Assembly: GCA_947451145.1 (NCBI GenBank)
Contig: CANFXW010000001.1
Location: 62,001 to 126,000, forward strand
Direction: 5' to 3'
Length of the DNA: 64,000 nucleotides
Source of the DNA: Sphingomonadaceae bacterium
GTDB taxonomy: Bacteria; Pseudomonadota; Alphaproteobacteria; Sphingomonadales; Sphingomonadaceae
Made by a program: the position numbers and the translations under genes. Position 1 is the stretch's first letter; every line of letters begins with the position of its first letter. The notes under the pieces were generated by a model. It was given only the letters and a program-made list of their open reading frames with translations. It did no database searches and had not been told where the DNA came from. This document shows, one piece after another, positions 1 through 8,952 of the stretch.

Positions 1-1
1 G

Positions 2-1474
2 GCCTCTGCGCTCAGCGCTACGGCACAGTGGGCGGCCAAGTCCAAAGATGGTGGCCGATATGGCCGGATTGAAGAGCTGACGCTGTGCATTGGCTTTGGC
101 GAGTATCTGCAACAGCTACTCGGCGGCGTTCCGATGAGCCAAAACGAATTTGCCCGCCCGCAGGAACTGGGCCTGCTGGATGCTGCAGCAAAGCTGGCAG
201 CAGATCCGGCCGTTGCTGCGTTCGTCAGCGGCGGCAACACGCCTGCCAATCGCCTCGAACTGGTCGGTTTTCTGCGTGAAGGCGCGGTGCCGGACGAATC
301 GCTCGACGATGAAACGCTCGACATGGTGCGATCGCAATTCCGCTCTTTTGTCGCAGATCGCATCGCTCCCAATGCCCACGCTTGGCACCTTGCCGACGTG
401 CTGATCCCCGATGAGGTTGTCCGCGAGATGGCCGAGCTCGGTGTTTTTGGCGTCTGTATCGAAGAGGGCTTCGGCGGCCTCGGCCTCGGCAAACTGGCGA
501 TGAGCCTCGTTTCGGAAGAGCTTTCGCGCGGCTGGATCTGCGCCGGTTCGCTCGGCACCCGCTCGGAGATTGCCGGCGAACTGATCGGCCAGAATGGCAC
601 CGACGCGCAGAAGGCAGCTTGGCTGCCGGGCATTGCGGCAGGCACAATTCTGCCGACCGCGGTGTTCACCGAACCCGATACCGGCTCGGACCTGGCGTCT
701 GTCCGTACCCGCGGCGAACGACAGGCCGATGGCAGCTGGAAGATCATCGGATCGAAAACCTGGATCACCCACGCCAGCCGCGCCGACGTGATGACCGTGC
801 TGTGCCGCACGAACACCGACGTTCCGGGCTATGGCGGCCTCTCGATGATGCTCGCAGCCAAGAAGCGCGGTACGACTGAAGATGCCTTCCCCGATGAAGG
901 CCTTGCCGGTAGCGAGATCGAAGTGCTCGGCTATCGCGGCATGAAGGAATATGTCCTCTCCTTCGATGATTTCCATGTCGCGGAAGAAGGTCTGCTGGGC
1001 GGCGCAGAAGGTCAGGGCTTCAAGCAGCTGATGCAGACCTTCGAAGGCGCCCGCATCCAGACTGCGGCGCGCGCCATCGGCGTGGGCTGGAATGCCTATG
1101 ACCTCGCCCTGCGCTATGCCACCGAGCGCAAGCAGTTCGGCAAGCAGCTGATCGAATTCCCCCGCGTTTCCGACAAGCTGGCGCTGATGGTCGTCGAACT
1201 CGTGCTTGCGCGTGAGCTGACCTATTCAGCCGCCCGCCACAAGGACAAGGGCGAACGCTGCGATATCGAGGCGGGCATGGCCAAGCTGCTCGGCGCGCGC
1301 GTCGCGTGGTCCAACGCCGATCTCAACGTGCAGGTCCACGGCGGCAACGGCTATGCGTTGGAATACGAAGCCAGCCGCGTGCTCTGTGATGCCCGTATCC
1401 TGAACATCTTCGAAGGCGCGGCTGAAATTCAGGCACAAGTGATCGGGCGCGGCCTGATCGGCAGCGCACGGTAA
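2..1474 (+). CDS. Acyl-CoA dehydrogenase, methylsuccinyl-CoA dehydrogenase-like (5' partial)
   Basis: The frame is open back to base 2 with no stop, so the gene starts outside the window; the ATG at 134 is internal. About 490 residues are present of a family that runs to roughly 550. The N-terminal helical stretch (GFGEYLQQ, then GGVPMSQ) followed by the acyl-CoA dehydrogenase core is the layout I know from methylsuccinyl-CoA dehydrogenase (Mcd). The core has the flavin-binding region near [12 protein letters not shown] and, near the C-terminus, IFEGAAEIQ, which carries the canonical catalytic glutamate. It should oxidise a branched acyl-CoA with FAD, passing electrons to ETF. It is first of five + genes in tight order with a crotonase, a thiolase and two CoA-transferases. 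The exact substrate is unknown; no ethylmalonyl-CoA pathway gene is nearby. Confidence 0.85.
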   Translation, partial: ASALSATAQWAAKSKDGGRYGRIEELTLCIGFGEYLQQLLGGVPMSQNEFARPQELGLLDAAAKLAADPAVAAFVSGGNTPANRLELVGFLREGAVPDESLDDETLDMVRSQFRSFVADRIAPNAHAWHLADVLIPDEVVREMAELGVFGVCIEEGFGGLGLGKLAMSLVSEELSRGWICAGSLGTRSEIAGELIGQNGTDAQKAAWLPGIAAGTILPTAVFTEPDTGSDLASVRTRGERQADGSWKIIGSKTWITHASRADVMTVLCRTNTDVPGYGGLSMMLAAKKRGTTEDAFPDEGLAGSEIEVLGYRGMKEYVLSFDDFHVAEEGLLGGAEGQGFKQLMQTFEGARIQTAARAIGVGWNAYDLALRYATERKQFGKQLIEFPRVSDKLALMVVELVLARELTYSAARHKDKGERCDIEAGMAKLLGARVAWSNADLNVQVHGGNGYALEYEASRVLCDARILNIFEGAAEIQAQVIGRGLIGSAR

Positions 1475-1489
1475 ATGGAAGGGATCACC

Positions 1490-2278
1490 ATGTCGGATGC
1501 TGCTGAACAACCGGTTCTGTTCGAGATCGTTGAGGATCACATCGCTCTGGTGCGAATCAACCGCCCGGCGGCCCGCAACGCCGTTGATGGTGCGGTAGCG
1601 CAGGCGATCAGCAATGCCGTGCGCGAGATTGAGGCCAATCCGCAGATCCGCGTGGCCGTTCTGGGCTCAACCAATCCCGGCATGTTCTGCGCCGGTGCCG
1701 ATCTCAAGGTTGTGGCAGCCGGCCGGGTCCACGAACTGCGGCCCGACGATGGCGGCTTTGCGGGCTTCGTCGATTCCATTCGCGCCAAGCCGTGGATCGC
1801 CATGGTCGATGGCCCGGCTCTGGGCGGCGGATTTGAGCTGTGCCTGGCCTGTGACATGATCGTCGCCACCCCCGGCACGCGCTTTGCCCTGCCCGAAGTC
1901 AAGCGCGGCATCATGGCCAATGCCGGTGGCACTCACCGCGTGGCGCGGGTCCTCCCGCGTAATGTTGCACTGGAAATGGTTGCCAGTGGCGATCCGATGG
2001 ATGCCACGACTGCCAAGCACTTCGGCCTTGTCAACCGGCTGGTTTCCGCCGAACAGCTGCTGGAAGAAACACTGGCGCTGGCTCGTTCGATCATGGTCAA
2101 CGCACCGGTTTCGGTGAAGGAAAGCCTGATGCTGGCCCGCATCGCCAACGATCGCACCGATGGCGAAATGCGCCGCATTTCGCGCGAGCGGATGCAGGTT
2201 GTCATGGCGACCGAAGATTCCAAGGAAGGTCCCCGTGCCTTCGTCGAAAAACGTGCCCCCAACTGGAAGGGGCAATGA
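1490..2278 (+). CDS. Enoyl-CoA hydratase/isomerase (crotonase family)
   Basis: A 262-residue crotonase. I prefer the ATG at 1490 because GGAAGGG lies just before it; an in-frame ATG at 1475 directly abuts the previous stop. Both glutamates of the classical hydratase pair are visible, in GGGFELCLACD and LPEVKRG, so a true trans-enoyl-CoA hydratase activity is plausible. It lies between the Mcd-like dehydrogenase and a thiolase and would hydrate the enoyl-CoA made upstream. No separate 3-hydroxyacyl-CoA dehydrogenase is in this operon, so that step would need another SDR. Confidence 0.9.
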   Translation: MSDAAEQPVLFEIVEDHIALVRINRPAARNAVDGAVAQAISNAVREIEANPQIRVAVLGSTNPGMFCAGADLKVVAAGRVHELRPDDGGFAGFVDSIRAKPWIAMVDGPALGGGFELCLACDMIVATPGTRFALPEVKRGIMANAGGTHRVARVLPRNVALEMVASGDPMDATTAKHFGLVNRLVSAEQLLEETLALARSIMVNAPVSVKESLMLARIANDRTDGEMRRISRERMQVVMATEDSKEGPRAFVEKRAPNWKGQ

Positions 2279-2306
2279 CCGGCCGCACAGGCCTGCAGAG
2301 GTGATC

Positions 2307-3518
2307 ATGAGAGAAGTCGTAATCTGTGAACCGGTTCGCACTCCGGTGGGGCGTCAGGGCGGTGTCTTCAAGGACAAGTCCGTCGTCGAAATGGGCGTGG
2401 CTGCGCTGAAGGGCCTGCTGGACCGCACCGGCTTGCCGCATGAAGCCGTGGACGATGTGATTTTCGCCCAGTGCTATCCGACCATGGAGGCCCCTGCCCT
2501 TGGCCGCGTTGTCGCACTTGATGCCGGCTTGCCGATTACCACGCCCGGCATCCAGATCGACCGCCGCTGCGGCTCTGGCCTGCAGGCCGTGATCTATGGC
2601 GTGATGCAGGTTGCCACCGGCGGCGCTGACCTCGTCATCGCTGGCGGCGCGGAATCGATGAGCAATGGCGCGTTCTTCACACACCAGATCCGTTCCGGCC
2701 CAAAAGGCGACGGCATGATGCTGCACGATTCACTCGCGCGCGGCCGCGTGACCGCCGGCGGCAAGAACTTCCCGGTTCCCGGCGGCATGATCGAAACGGC
2801 TGAAAACCTGCGCCGTGACTATTCGATTCCGCGCGAAGAGCAGGATGCCTTTGCCTATGAATCGCACCGCCGCGCTGTCGCCGCCCAGGAAGCGGGTCGC
2901 TTTGACGACGAAATCATCCCGGTTGCCGTCCGCACCCGTCAGGGCGAAGTCATGGTCGCCAAGGACGAACACCCCCGTCCTGATGTAACCATTGAGAGCC
3001 TCGCCAAACTGAAGCCGATCTATGGCGCGACTGTCGAAGGCGCGACGGTTACCGCAGGTAATGCCAGCGGCCAGAATGACGGCGGCTCTGTCTGCATTGT
3101 CTGCACCCGCGAAGCGGCCGAGCGTCATGGCCTGCGCCCCCTCGCCACGCTCAAGTCTTGGGCAGTTGCCGGTGTTGGCCCTGCAGTGATGGGCATTGGC
3201 CCCGTACCCTCGACAGCCAAGGCGCTGGATCGCGCAGGCCTCGGCCTGAAAGACATCGATCTGATCGAGCTGAACGAGGCCTTTGCCTCGCAGGTTCTCG
3301 CCTGCACGCGCGAATGGAAATTCGGCGCGGATGACTTTGCCCGCATGAACGTCAACGGCTCGGGCATCTCGCTCGGCCATCCGGTCGGCGCAACCGGCGG
3401 GCGCATTCTTGCAACGCTGCTTCGCGAGATGCACCGCCGCGAGGTTCGTTACGGCCTGGAGACCATGTGCATCGGCGGCGGTCAGGGCCTGACGGCGATC
3501 TTCGAACGGGTCGGTTGA
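2307..3518 (+). CDS. Acetyl-CoA acetyltransferase (thiolase family)
   Basis: A 403-residue thiolase beginning MREVVICEPVRTPVG. The ATG at 2307 has AGAGGTGA ahead of it; the open frame extends further upstream inside the crotonase gene but that part is not thiolase. The nucleophilic cysteine lies in RRCGSGLQA, and NEAFASQ, GHPVGATGGR and CIGGGQG supply the other active-site elements. It catalyses thiolytic release of acetyl-CoA (or propionyl-CoA) from a 3-ketoacyl-CoA. It ends three bases before the first CoA-transferase. The paralogue at 8953 is similar in size and motifs. Confidence 0.93.
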   Translation: MREVVICEPVRTPVGRQGGVFKDKSVVEMGVAALKGLLDRTGLPHEAVDDVIFAQCYPTMEAPALGRVVALDAGLPITTPGIQIDRRCGSGLQAVIYGVMQVATGGADLVIAGGAESMSNGAFFTHQIRSGPKGDGMMLHDSLARGRVTAGGKNFPVPGGMIETAENLRRDYSIPREEQDAFAYESHRRAVAAQEAGRFDDEIIPVAVRTRQGEVMVAKDEHPRPDVTIESLAKLKPIYGATVEGATVTAGNASGQNDGGSVCIVCTREAAERHGLRPLATLKSWAVAGVGPAVMGIGPVPSTAKALDRAGLGLKDIDLIELNEAFASQVLACTREWKFGADDFARMNVNGSGISLGHPVGATGGRILATLLREMHRREVRYGLETMCIGGGQGLTAIFERVG

Positions 3519-3521
3519 TCC

Positions 3522-4724
3522 ATGTACCAGCTGCTTTCTGGCCTCAGCATCGTTGAAGCTTCGTCGTTTGTGGCTTCGCCGAGCGCCGGGCTATACTGCG
3601 CGCAACTTGGCGCAGAAGTTATCCGCGTTGACCAGATCGGTGGCGGACCGGACTTCCGACGCTGGCCGGTCACGAGCGGCAATGACTCGCTTTATTGGGA
3701 AAACCTCAACCGCGCGAAGAAGTCGCTTGCGCTCGATCTTGGCCGCCCTGAAGGACGCGAACTGCTGGTGCGGCTGGTGCAGCAGGTCGGCACGTTCCTG
3801 ACCAACTTCCCGGCTGGCGGCTTCCTATCGCATGATCGGCTTGCCGAAGGCCGCGCCGATCTGATCACCGCGCGCGTGATGGGCTGGGCCGATGGTTCGG
3901 CGGCGCTGGATTACACGGTAAACAACGCGGTCGGCTATCCGGACATGACAGGGCCCGGGCCTGAACCGGTGAACCATGTGCTGCCCGCCTGGGATCTGCT
4001 GGCCGGTGCCTATGCCGCCTTCACGCTGATGGCCGCAATCAATCGCCGGGCCATGACTGGCCTGGGTGGTGAAGTGCGTATCCCGCTTTCTGATGTTGCT
4101 ATCGGTACCGCCTCAAACCTCGGCGGCATTGCAGAGGTGCTTTACGAGGGCAAGAACCGCGAACGGCTGGGCAATGCAGTTTACGGCCTGTTCGGGCGCG
4201 ATTTCGTATCGGCAGACAACGTCCGTATGATGATTGTCGTCGTCACGCCCAAGCAGTGGAGCAATCTGGTTTCCGCGCTGAAACTTGAAGATGCCGTCGC
4301 CAAGATCGAGGCCGAACGCGGCACGAGCTTTGCCGTGGATGACGGTGCCCGTTTCACGCACCGCGACGCGCTTTACCCGTTGTTCTCCGCCGCCATTGCC
4401 GGTTGGCGATACGATCAACTGGCCGAAGTGCTGGATAAGCTTGGCTGCGTTTATGGCCGCTACAACTCGATGCTCGAAGCGACCAGAGACCCGCGTCTGG
4501 TAACCGCCAACCCGATGTTCGCACAGACCAGCGACAATCCGAGCGGCTTTGCCTATCCCGCAGCTGGCTCTATGGCCACAATCCCCTCGCTTGAACGTGG
4601 CGAGCCGGTGCGGGCGCCAGTGAACGGCGAGCACAGCGAGGAAGTACTATCCCAGTGGCTGAAGCTCGATTCCACCGAGTTCTCAAAGCTGGTCGATCAG
4701 CGCATCGTTGGCGTCGGGGCATAG
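3522..4724 (+). CDS. CaiB/BaiF family CoA-transferase
   Basis: A 400-residue class III CoA-transferase starting at the ATG three bases after the thiolase stop. It begins with the family hallmark (glycine-rich LSGLSIVEASSF, then GLYCAQLGAEVIRVD) and keeps the likely catalytic aspartate in PAWDLLAG. Such enzymes move CoA between carboxylic acids through a mixed anhydride on that aspartate. It is immediately followed by a second, only distantly related CaiB gene, so the two may act on different acids or form a hetero-complex. Substrate cannot be read from sequence. Confidence 0.9.
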   Translation: MYQLLSGLSIVEASSFVASPSAGLYCAQLGAEVIRVDQIGGGPDFRRWPVTSGNDSLYWENLNRAKKSLALDLGRPEGRELLVRLVQQVGTFLTNFPAGGFLSHDRLAEGRADLITARVMGWADGSAALDYTVNNAVGYPDMTGPGPEPVNHVLPAWDLLAGAYAAFTLMAAINRRAMTGLGGEVRIPLSDVAIGTASNLGGIAEVLYEGKNRERLGNAVYGLFGRDFVSADNVRMMIVVVTPKQWSNLVSALKLEDAVAKIEAERGTSFAVDDGARFTHRDALYPLFSAAIAGWRYDQLAEVLDKLGCVYGRYNSMLEATRDPRLVTANPMFAQTSDNPSGFAYPAAGSMATIPSLERGEPVRAPVNGEHSEEVLSQWLKLDSTEFSKLVDQRIVGVGA

Positions 4725-4758
4725 CCCGCCAAGCATCAGTCTACGAAAGGCCAAAACA

Positions 4759-5940
4759 ATGACAGCGCTCAAGGGTATCAGGGTTCTGGATTTCGGCCGC
4801 TATGTTGCTGGTCCCTATTGCGCGACCCTGCTCGGAGATTTTGGTGCGGATGTCATCCGCGTTGACCGGCTGGGCGGCAGCGAGGACCGCTGGATCGCTC
4901 CGGTTACCGATGACAATCAGGGCGCGCTGTTCCTGCAGATCAACCGAAACAAGCGGTCTTTGACGCTCGATACCCGCAAGGAGAAGGGCCAGGAAATCCT
5001 GCGCAAGCTGATCAGTGAGGCGGACGTGGTCGTGTCAAATGTGCCAACATCTGCACTCGCTGGTATGGGCATAGACTATGCCAGCCTGACGGCGATCAAG
5101 CCTGACATCATCCTCGCCAACGTATCGTCATTCGGCCCGCGCGGCCCCTGGGCCGATTTCCCCGGCTTTGACAGCGTGGGACAGGCAATGTGCGGATCAG
5201 CCTATCTTTCTGGCGCCGGCGACCAGCCCTACCGCACACCAATCACTTGGGTGGATCATGCCGCTGCGCTCTATACGGCGTTCGGCGTGATGGCTGCACT
5301 GCGCGAGCGCGATCAGTCCGGGCGCGGCCAGCAGGTAGATGCCAGCTTGCTGGGATCGGGACTGGCGTTCAGCTCCACATTCCTGATCGAACAGGCACTG
5401 GTTCAGCCGAACCGCACTGCCATCGGTAACCGCAGCTTCCTCAATGGACCAACCGACACATTCCGCACCCGCGACGGCTGGGTGGTGACACAGGTCGTGG
5501 GCGATCCGATCTTCCGGCGCTGGTCGCGGCTGATGGGCGAAGAGCATTGGCTGGCCGACCCGCGCTTTGCCTCCGACGAACTGCGCGGAGAGAACGGCGC
5601 CGTCTTATCGGAACGCATGGCAAAGTGGTGTGCCGAACGAACCAGCGACGAAGCCCTCGAACAGCTCTCGGCTGGCGGTATTCCGGCAGGCCCGGTACTT
5701 TCACCGCAAGAGGCTGTTGACCATCCACAGGTCAAGGCGATGGAATTCATGGTACCAACCACTGTGCCAGGTCTCGATCAGCCCGCCCCGCTGATGCGTG
5801 TGCCGCTGGATATGAGCGAAACACCGCCTACGATCCGCACCGCTCCGCCACGCGTGGGCGAACACAATCACGAGATCCTGGCCGAACTGGGTTATTCAGC
5901 CGAAGACATCAGCGCGCTTGAAGCTGACCGGATCATCTGA
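4759..5940 (+). CDS. CaiB/BaiF family CoA-transferase
   Basis: A 393-residue class III CoA-transferase. The ATG at 4759 follows CGAAAGG with good spacing and matches the usual N-terminus (MTALKGIRVLDFGR); a longer in-frame start at 4708 would overlap the previous gene and adds no recognisable domain. The likely catalytic aspartate is in ITWVDHAAALY. It is the last gene of the left + operon and faces the - strand acyl-CoA dehydrogenase only 15 bases away. Confidence 0.9.
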   Translation: MTALKGIRVLDFGRYVAGPYCATLLGDFGADVIRVDRLGGSEDRWIAPVTDDNQGALFLQINRNKRSLTLDTRKEKGQEILRKLISEADVVVSNVPTSALAGMGIDYASLTAIKPDIILANVSSFGPRGPWADFPGFDSVGQAMCGSAYLSGAGDQPYRTPITWVDHAAALYTAFGVMAALRERDQSGRGQQVDASLLGSGLAFSSTFLIEQALVQPNRTAIGNRSFLNGPTDTFRTRDGWVVTQVVGDPIFRRWSRLMGEEHWLADPRFASDELRGENGAVLSERMAKWCAERTSDEALEQLSAGGIPAGPVLSPQEAVDHPQVKAMEFMVPTTVPGLDQPAPLMRVPLDMSETPPTIRTAPPRVGEHNHEILAELGYSAEDISALEADRII

Positions 5941-5948
5941 CTGTATCC

Positions 5949-5962
5949 GGGCTGATCAGCCC
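5949..5962. terminator. Small palindrome between convergent operons
   Basis: GGGCTGATCAGCCC is a perfect 14-base palindrome in the 15-base gap between two convergent genes and overlaps the - strand stop codon. It could fold as a 5-bp stem with a 4-base loop and stop transcription from either side, but there is no T-run, so the call is weak. Confidence 0.25.
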
Positions 5963-7131
5963 TTCAACAGTTCCTTGGCGATGATGATCTGGCGGATTTC
6001 CTGCGTTCCGGCGGCGATCTCCATGACCTTTGACGTGCGATAGAGCCGGTTTACCTCGGTATCACGCATATAGCCAGAACCGCCGAAGATCTGCACGGCA
6101 GCGTCGGTGACAAAGCTGCCCGCGCGTGATGCCGTGATAAGCGCGGCGGCCGAAATCTTGTGAATTTCACCCCGTCCGGCCTGGGTCAGCTCCATCTCGT
6201 CGCACATGGTCAAAGCGCGGTGGAGATAGGTGCGCGCGTTGTCGATCGCGACGAACATGTCGGCGAGCTTGGCCTGCACCAGCTGGAACGAACTGATCGG
6301 CTGGCCGAACTGGACGCGGGTCTTGGCATGATCGAGCGCGATATCGAGTGCGCGCTGCGCCGGTCCGATGCAAAGCGGCGCGGAAAGCAGGCGCTCGACA
6401 TCAAGGCCGCTCATCATCACGGCATTGCCGCGATTTTCTTCGCCCAACAGGTTTTCTGCCGGAACCACGCAGTCTTCAAACACCAGTTCGCCGGTGGCGC
6501 TGCCGCGGAAGCCCATCTTGTCGAGCTTCTGAGCGACCTTGAAACCGGGCATCGTCTTTTCAACGATAAAGGCGCTGATCCCGCGTGATCCCAGTTCAGG
6601 CGCCGTCTTGGCGTAGACGATGAACAGGTCGGCAACCGGGCCATTGGTAATATAGATTTTTCCGCCATTGAGGAGGTAGTGATCACCATTACGCTTGGCC
6701 GTGGTGCGCATCGATCCCAGCGCGTCGGAGCCAGCGCCCGGCTCGGTCATGCCAAGGCCGCCGATCAGTTCACCGGTGCACATCTTGCGCACATAACGTT
6801 CGCGCTGATCTTCGTTACCGTTGCGATAGAGCGCATCGAGGCACAGGTTATCGTGCGATGCCCAGCTGAATGCCAAGGCCGGATTGGCAATCGCCATGGC
6901 CTCGCCCAGCATGCCCGCCGCCAGATAGCTGAGGCCTTGCCCGCCGTATTCAGTGGGAATGGTGATGCCGAGCATGCCCATGTCGCCCAGAGCGCGGAAT
7001 TCCTGATCGGGCCACCACTCTTCGTCGTCCATGCGCTGCTGCAGGGGATAGAGGGTGTCCATGAAATACCGTGATGCGTAATCGACCAGAGACTTGATCT
7101 CTTCGACTGTCATCTTGTTTTCAGCTGCCAC
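5956..7131 (-). CDS. Acyl-CoA dehydrogenase, isovaleryl-CoA dehydrogenase-like
   Basis: A 391-residue acyl-CoA dehydrogenase. The position that is glutamate in most relatives is not glutamate here (EIAAGTQEIR), while a glutamate is present in MSGLDVERLL. That is the isovaleryl-CoA dehydrogenase arrangement, where the base comes from the other helix. TEPGAGSD and the CVVPAENLLGEENRG segment are also typical. It would act on a branched short-chain acyl-CoA. It is downstream of an SDR gene on the same strand (about 77 bases apart), probably one transcript. Confidence 0.9.
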   Translation of the reverse strand: MAAENKMTVEEIKSLVDYASRYFMDTLYPLQQRMDDEEWWPDQEFRALGDMGMLGITIPTEYGGQGLSYLAAGMLGEAMAIANPALAFSWASHDNLCLDALYRNGNEDQRERYVRKMCTGELIGGLGMTEPGAGSDALGSMRTTAKRNGDHYLLNGGKIYITNGPVADLFIVYAKTAPELGSRGISAFIVEKTMPGFKVAQKLDKMGFRGSATGELVFEDCVVPAENLLGEENRGNAVMMSGLDVERLLSAPLCIGPAQRALDIALDHAKTRVQFGQPISSFQLVQAKLADMFVAIDNARTYLHRALTMCDEMELTQAGRGEIHKISAAALITASRAGSFVTDAAVQIFGGSGYMRDTEVNRLYRTSKVMEIAAGTQEIRQIIIAKELLKG

Positions 7132-7208
7132 GGAGCACTTCCTTTCCTTGCATTCTTCAGCCAGCCATCACGCGGATGGCGGCAATCCATTCCAGTGTTA
7201 GTCCAGTC

Positions 7209-7973
7209 TTATCCGGCGATGATCTGGCCGCCATCGACCTGCAGGATCTTGCCTGTAACATAGCTTGCTTCGTCCGAGGCAAGGAACCGCACGACGCGCG
7301 CGATTTCTTCGGGCTTGCCCATGCGGCCCAGCGGAGTTCCGGCCAGCAACCGCTTCGTAGCTTCCTCACCCCAAGCGCGTTCTGCGTCGGCACCCATTTC
7401 GGTTTCGGTCAGGCCGATGGCAACGCCATTGGCGCGGATTCCGTGGCGGCCTTCTTCCTTGGCGACAACGCGCACGAGAGCTTCAAGTCCGGCCTTGGCC
7501 GCAGCAGCCTGTCCGCCGCGCGGCTGGCAGGCCTGCGCCGCGATCGAGGAAACCGCAACGATCGAACCTGACTTGCGTTCGTGCATATGGCGCACGCAGG
7601 CAGCGAGGACATAGAAGAAGCCTGAGAGATCGGCATTGAGAAAGTCCTGCCAGTCCTTCACCGAAAGACCGCGGATCGTCTTCCAGGCAGTGTAGGCACC
7701 GGCACAGTGTGCCAGCACATCAATGGCGCCAAAATGATCGACAGTCGCCTGTACGGCCTTTTCAACTGCCTCAGGGTCAGTCAGATCGGCCTGAAGTACA
7801 ATCGCCTCTGCCCCGGCTGCGCGAACGGCATCGGCGGTTTCCTCGACGGCTTTCAGACCATTGCGATATAGCAGAGCCGAGGAATAGCCGTGCTGCGCCA
7901 GTTCAACCGCAACCGCCCGGCCCACGCCGCCGCTGGCACCAGTGATCAGCGCAAAGCGCCGCGCGTCTGTCAT
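7209..7973 (-). CDS. SDR-family oxidoreductase lacking the catalytic tyrosine
   Basis: A 254-residue classical SDR by length and fold. It has the nucleotide-binding TGASGGVG near the N-terminus, an acidic-loop DVLAHCAGA, and a C-terminal YVTGKILQVDGG. Start chosen at the ATG at 7973, seven bases after GGAGG; further upstream in-frame starts reach into the divergent promoter. The serine of the active site is present (VAVSSIA), but the YxxxK motif reads AAAAK: lysine is kept and tyrosine is alanine. I checked this on the nucleotide level (GCT GCT GCG GCC AAG). It may be inactive, use another proton donor, or bind rather than reduce its ligand. Confidence 0.85.
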   Translation of the reverse strand: MTDARRFALITGASGGVGRAVAVELAQHGYSSALLYRNGLKAVEETADAVRAAGAEAIVLQADLTDPEAVEKAVQATVDHFGAIDVLAHCAGAYTAWKTIRGLSVKDWQDFLNADLSGFFYVLAACVRHMHERKSGSIVAVSSIAAQACQPRGGQAAAAKAGLEALVRVVAKEEGRHGIRANGVAIGLTETEMGADAERAWGEEATKRLLAGTPLGRMGKPEEIARVVRFLASDEASYVTGKILQVDGGQIIAG

Positions 7974-8052
7974 CTTCATCCTCCGCTTTCGAATCACGAT
8001 ATTGCCAGCCATGCCGACAATTGCTCGCGCCCCTTGCAACATTTATTCGGAT

Positions 8053-8074
8053 AATGCATGCGCCGATATGCATT
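8053..8074. promoter_or_regulatory. Candidate operator, inverted repeat in divergent promoter
   Basis: AATGCAT and ATGCATT form perfect 7-base arms separated by 8 bases, in the 127-base gap between the divergent SDR (start 7973) and crotonase (start 8101) genes. Size and placement suit a dimeric repressor that controls both sides; which regulator binds is unknown. Confidence 0.45.
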
Positions 8075-8100
8075 GCAATGGAATTTGATGAGGATTTGAC

Positions 8101-8895
8101 ATGGCCTGGGGTAATTACGAGTTCCTGGAAACGAACCTGTCGGACGGCGTTCTGACCATCGCCCTGAACCGCCCGGACAACCTCAACGCCACCAATCGTC
8201 AGATGCATGGCGAGCTTTCGCGCGTCTTCACGCAGGCTTCGTTCGATACGGCGGTACACGTGATCGTGTTGACCGGCACCGGCCGCGCCTTTTCGGCTGG
8301 CGGCGACATTGCCTTCCTGCAGCAGTGCATCGAAGATCCCGCCGTCTTTGACGAGGTTGCCTATGAGGGCAAGCAGATCGTCTATTCGATGCTCGACTGC
8401 GAAAAGCCTATCGTTGGCCGTATCAATGGCCATGCGGCCGGCCTTGGCGCCACGCTGGCACTGATGTGCGATATTACCTTCGTTGCCGACCACGCCAAGA
8501 TTTCCGACCCGCATGTCCGCGTTGGCCTTGTCGCCGGTGACGGTGGCGCGGTGATCTGGCCGCAGCTGATCGGCTATGCCCGTGCCAAGGAATACCTTCT
8601 CACCGGCAAGCCAATTCTGGCGCCGGAGGCTGAAATGATCGGCCTGATCAACTATGCCGTTCCACTCGATGAACTCGATGCCCGCGTTGATGCCTTCGTG
8701 CAGGAACTGCTCAACGGTGCAACGGCGGCGATCCGCTCGACCAAGGCGGCGATCAACGTTACGCTAAAGCAGCTGGCAACCGCCTCGATGGAAACCAGCA
8801 CCGCGCTGGAGCGGCTTTCCAACCGTTCGCCCGAGCACCGGCTGGCAATTCAGGCGATGCTCAACAAGGAAGCGCCAGTTTTCCGGAGCAAGTAA
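8101..8895 (+). CDS. Crotonase-family protein without the classical glutamates
   Basis: A 264-residue enoyl-CoA hydratase/isomerase-family protein; TGAGGA precedes the ATG. The oxyanion-hole region (GRAFSAGGDI and GHAAGLGATL) is intact, but the two hydratase glutamates are replaced (GATLALMCD and SDPHVRVG). Downstream VGLVAGDGG has an aspartate close to where isomerase members place theirs. It may be an isomerase, a hydrolase or another crotonase reaction rather than a plain hydratase. It is followed 57 bases later by a thiolase. Confidence 0.88.
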   Translation: MAWGNYEFLETNLSDGVLTIALNRPDNLNATNRQMHGELSRVFTQASFDTAVHVIVLTGTGRAFSAGGDIAFLQQCIEDPAVFDEVAYEGKQIVYSMLDCEKPIVGRINGHAAGLGATLALMCDITFVADHAKISDPHVRVGLVAGDGGAVIWPQLIGYARAKEYLLTGKPILAPEAEMIGLINYAVPLDELDARVDAFVQELLNGATAAIRSTKAAINVTLKQLATASMETSTALERLSNRSPEHRLAIQAMLNKEAPVFRSK

Positions 8896-8952
8896 GCTTC
8901 GGGCAGAACCGCCTGCCCTCTCTGCCAGACAAACACATCCCGGAGCCAGCCG

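Noticed and set aside
134..1474. ATG at 134 as start of the first gene
   Set aside because: The frame stays open to base 2 and the upstream residues match the N-terminal part of the family, so this ATG is internal.
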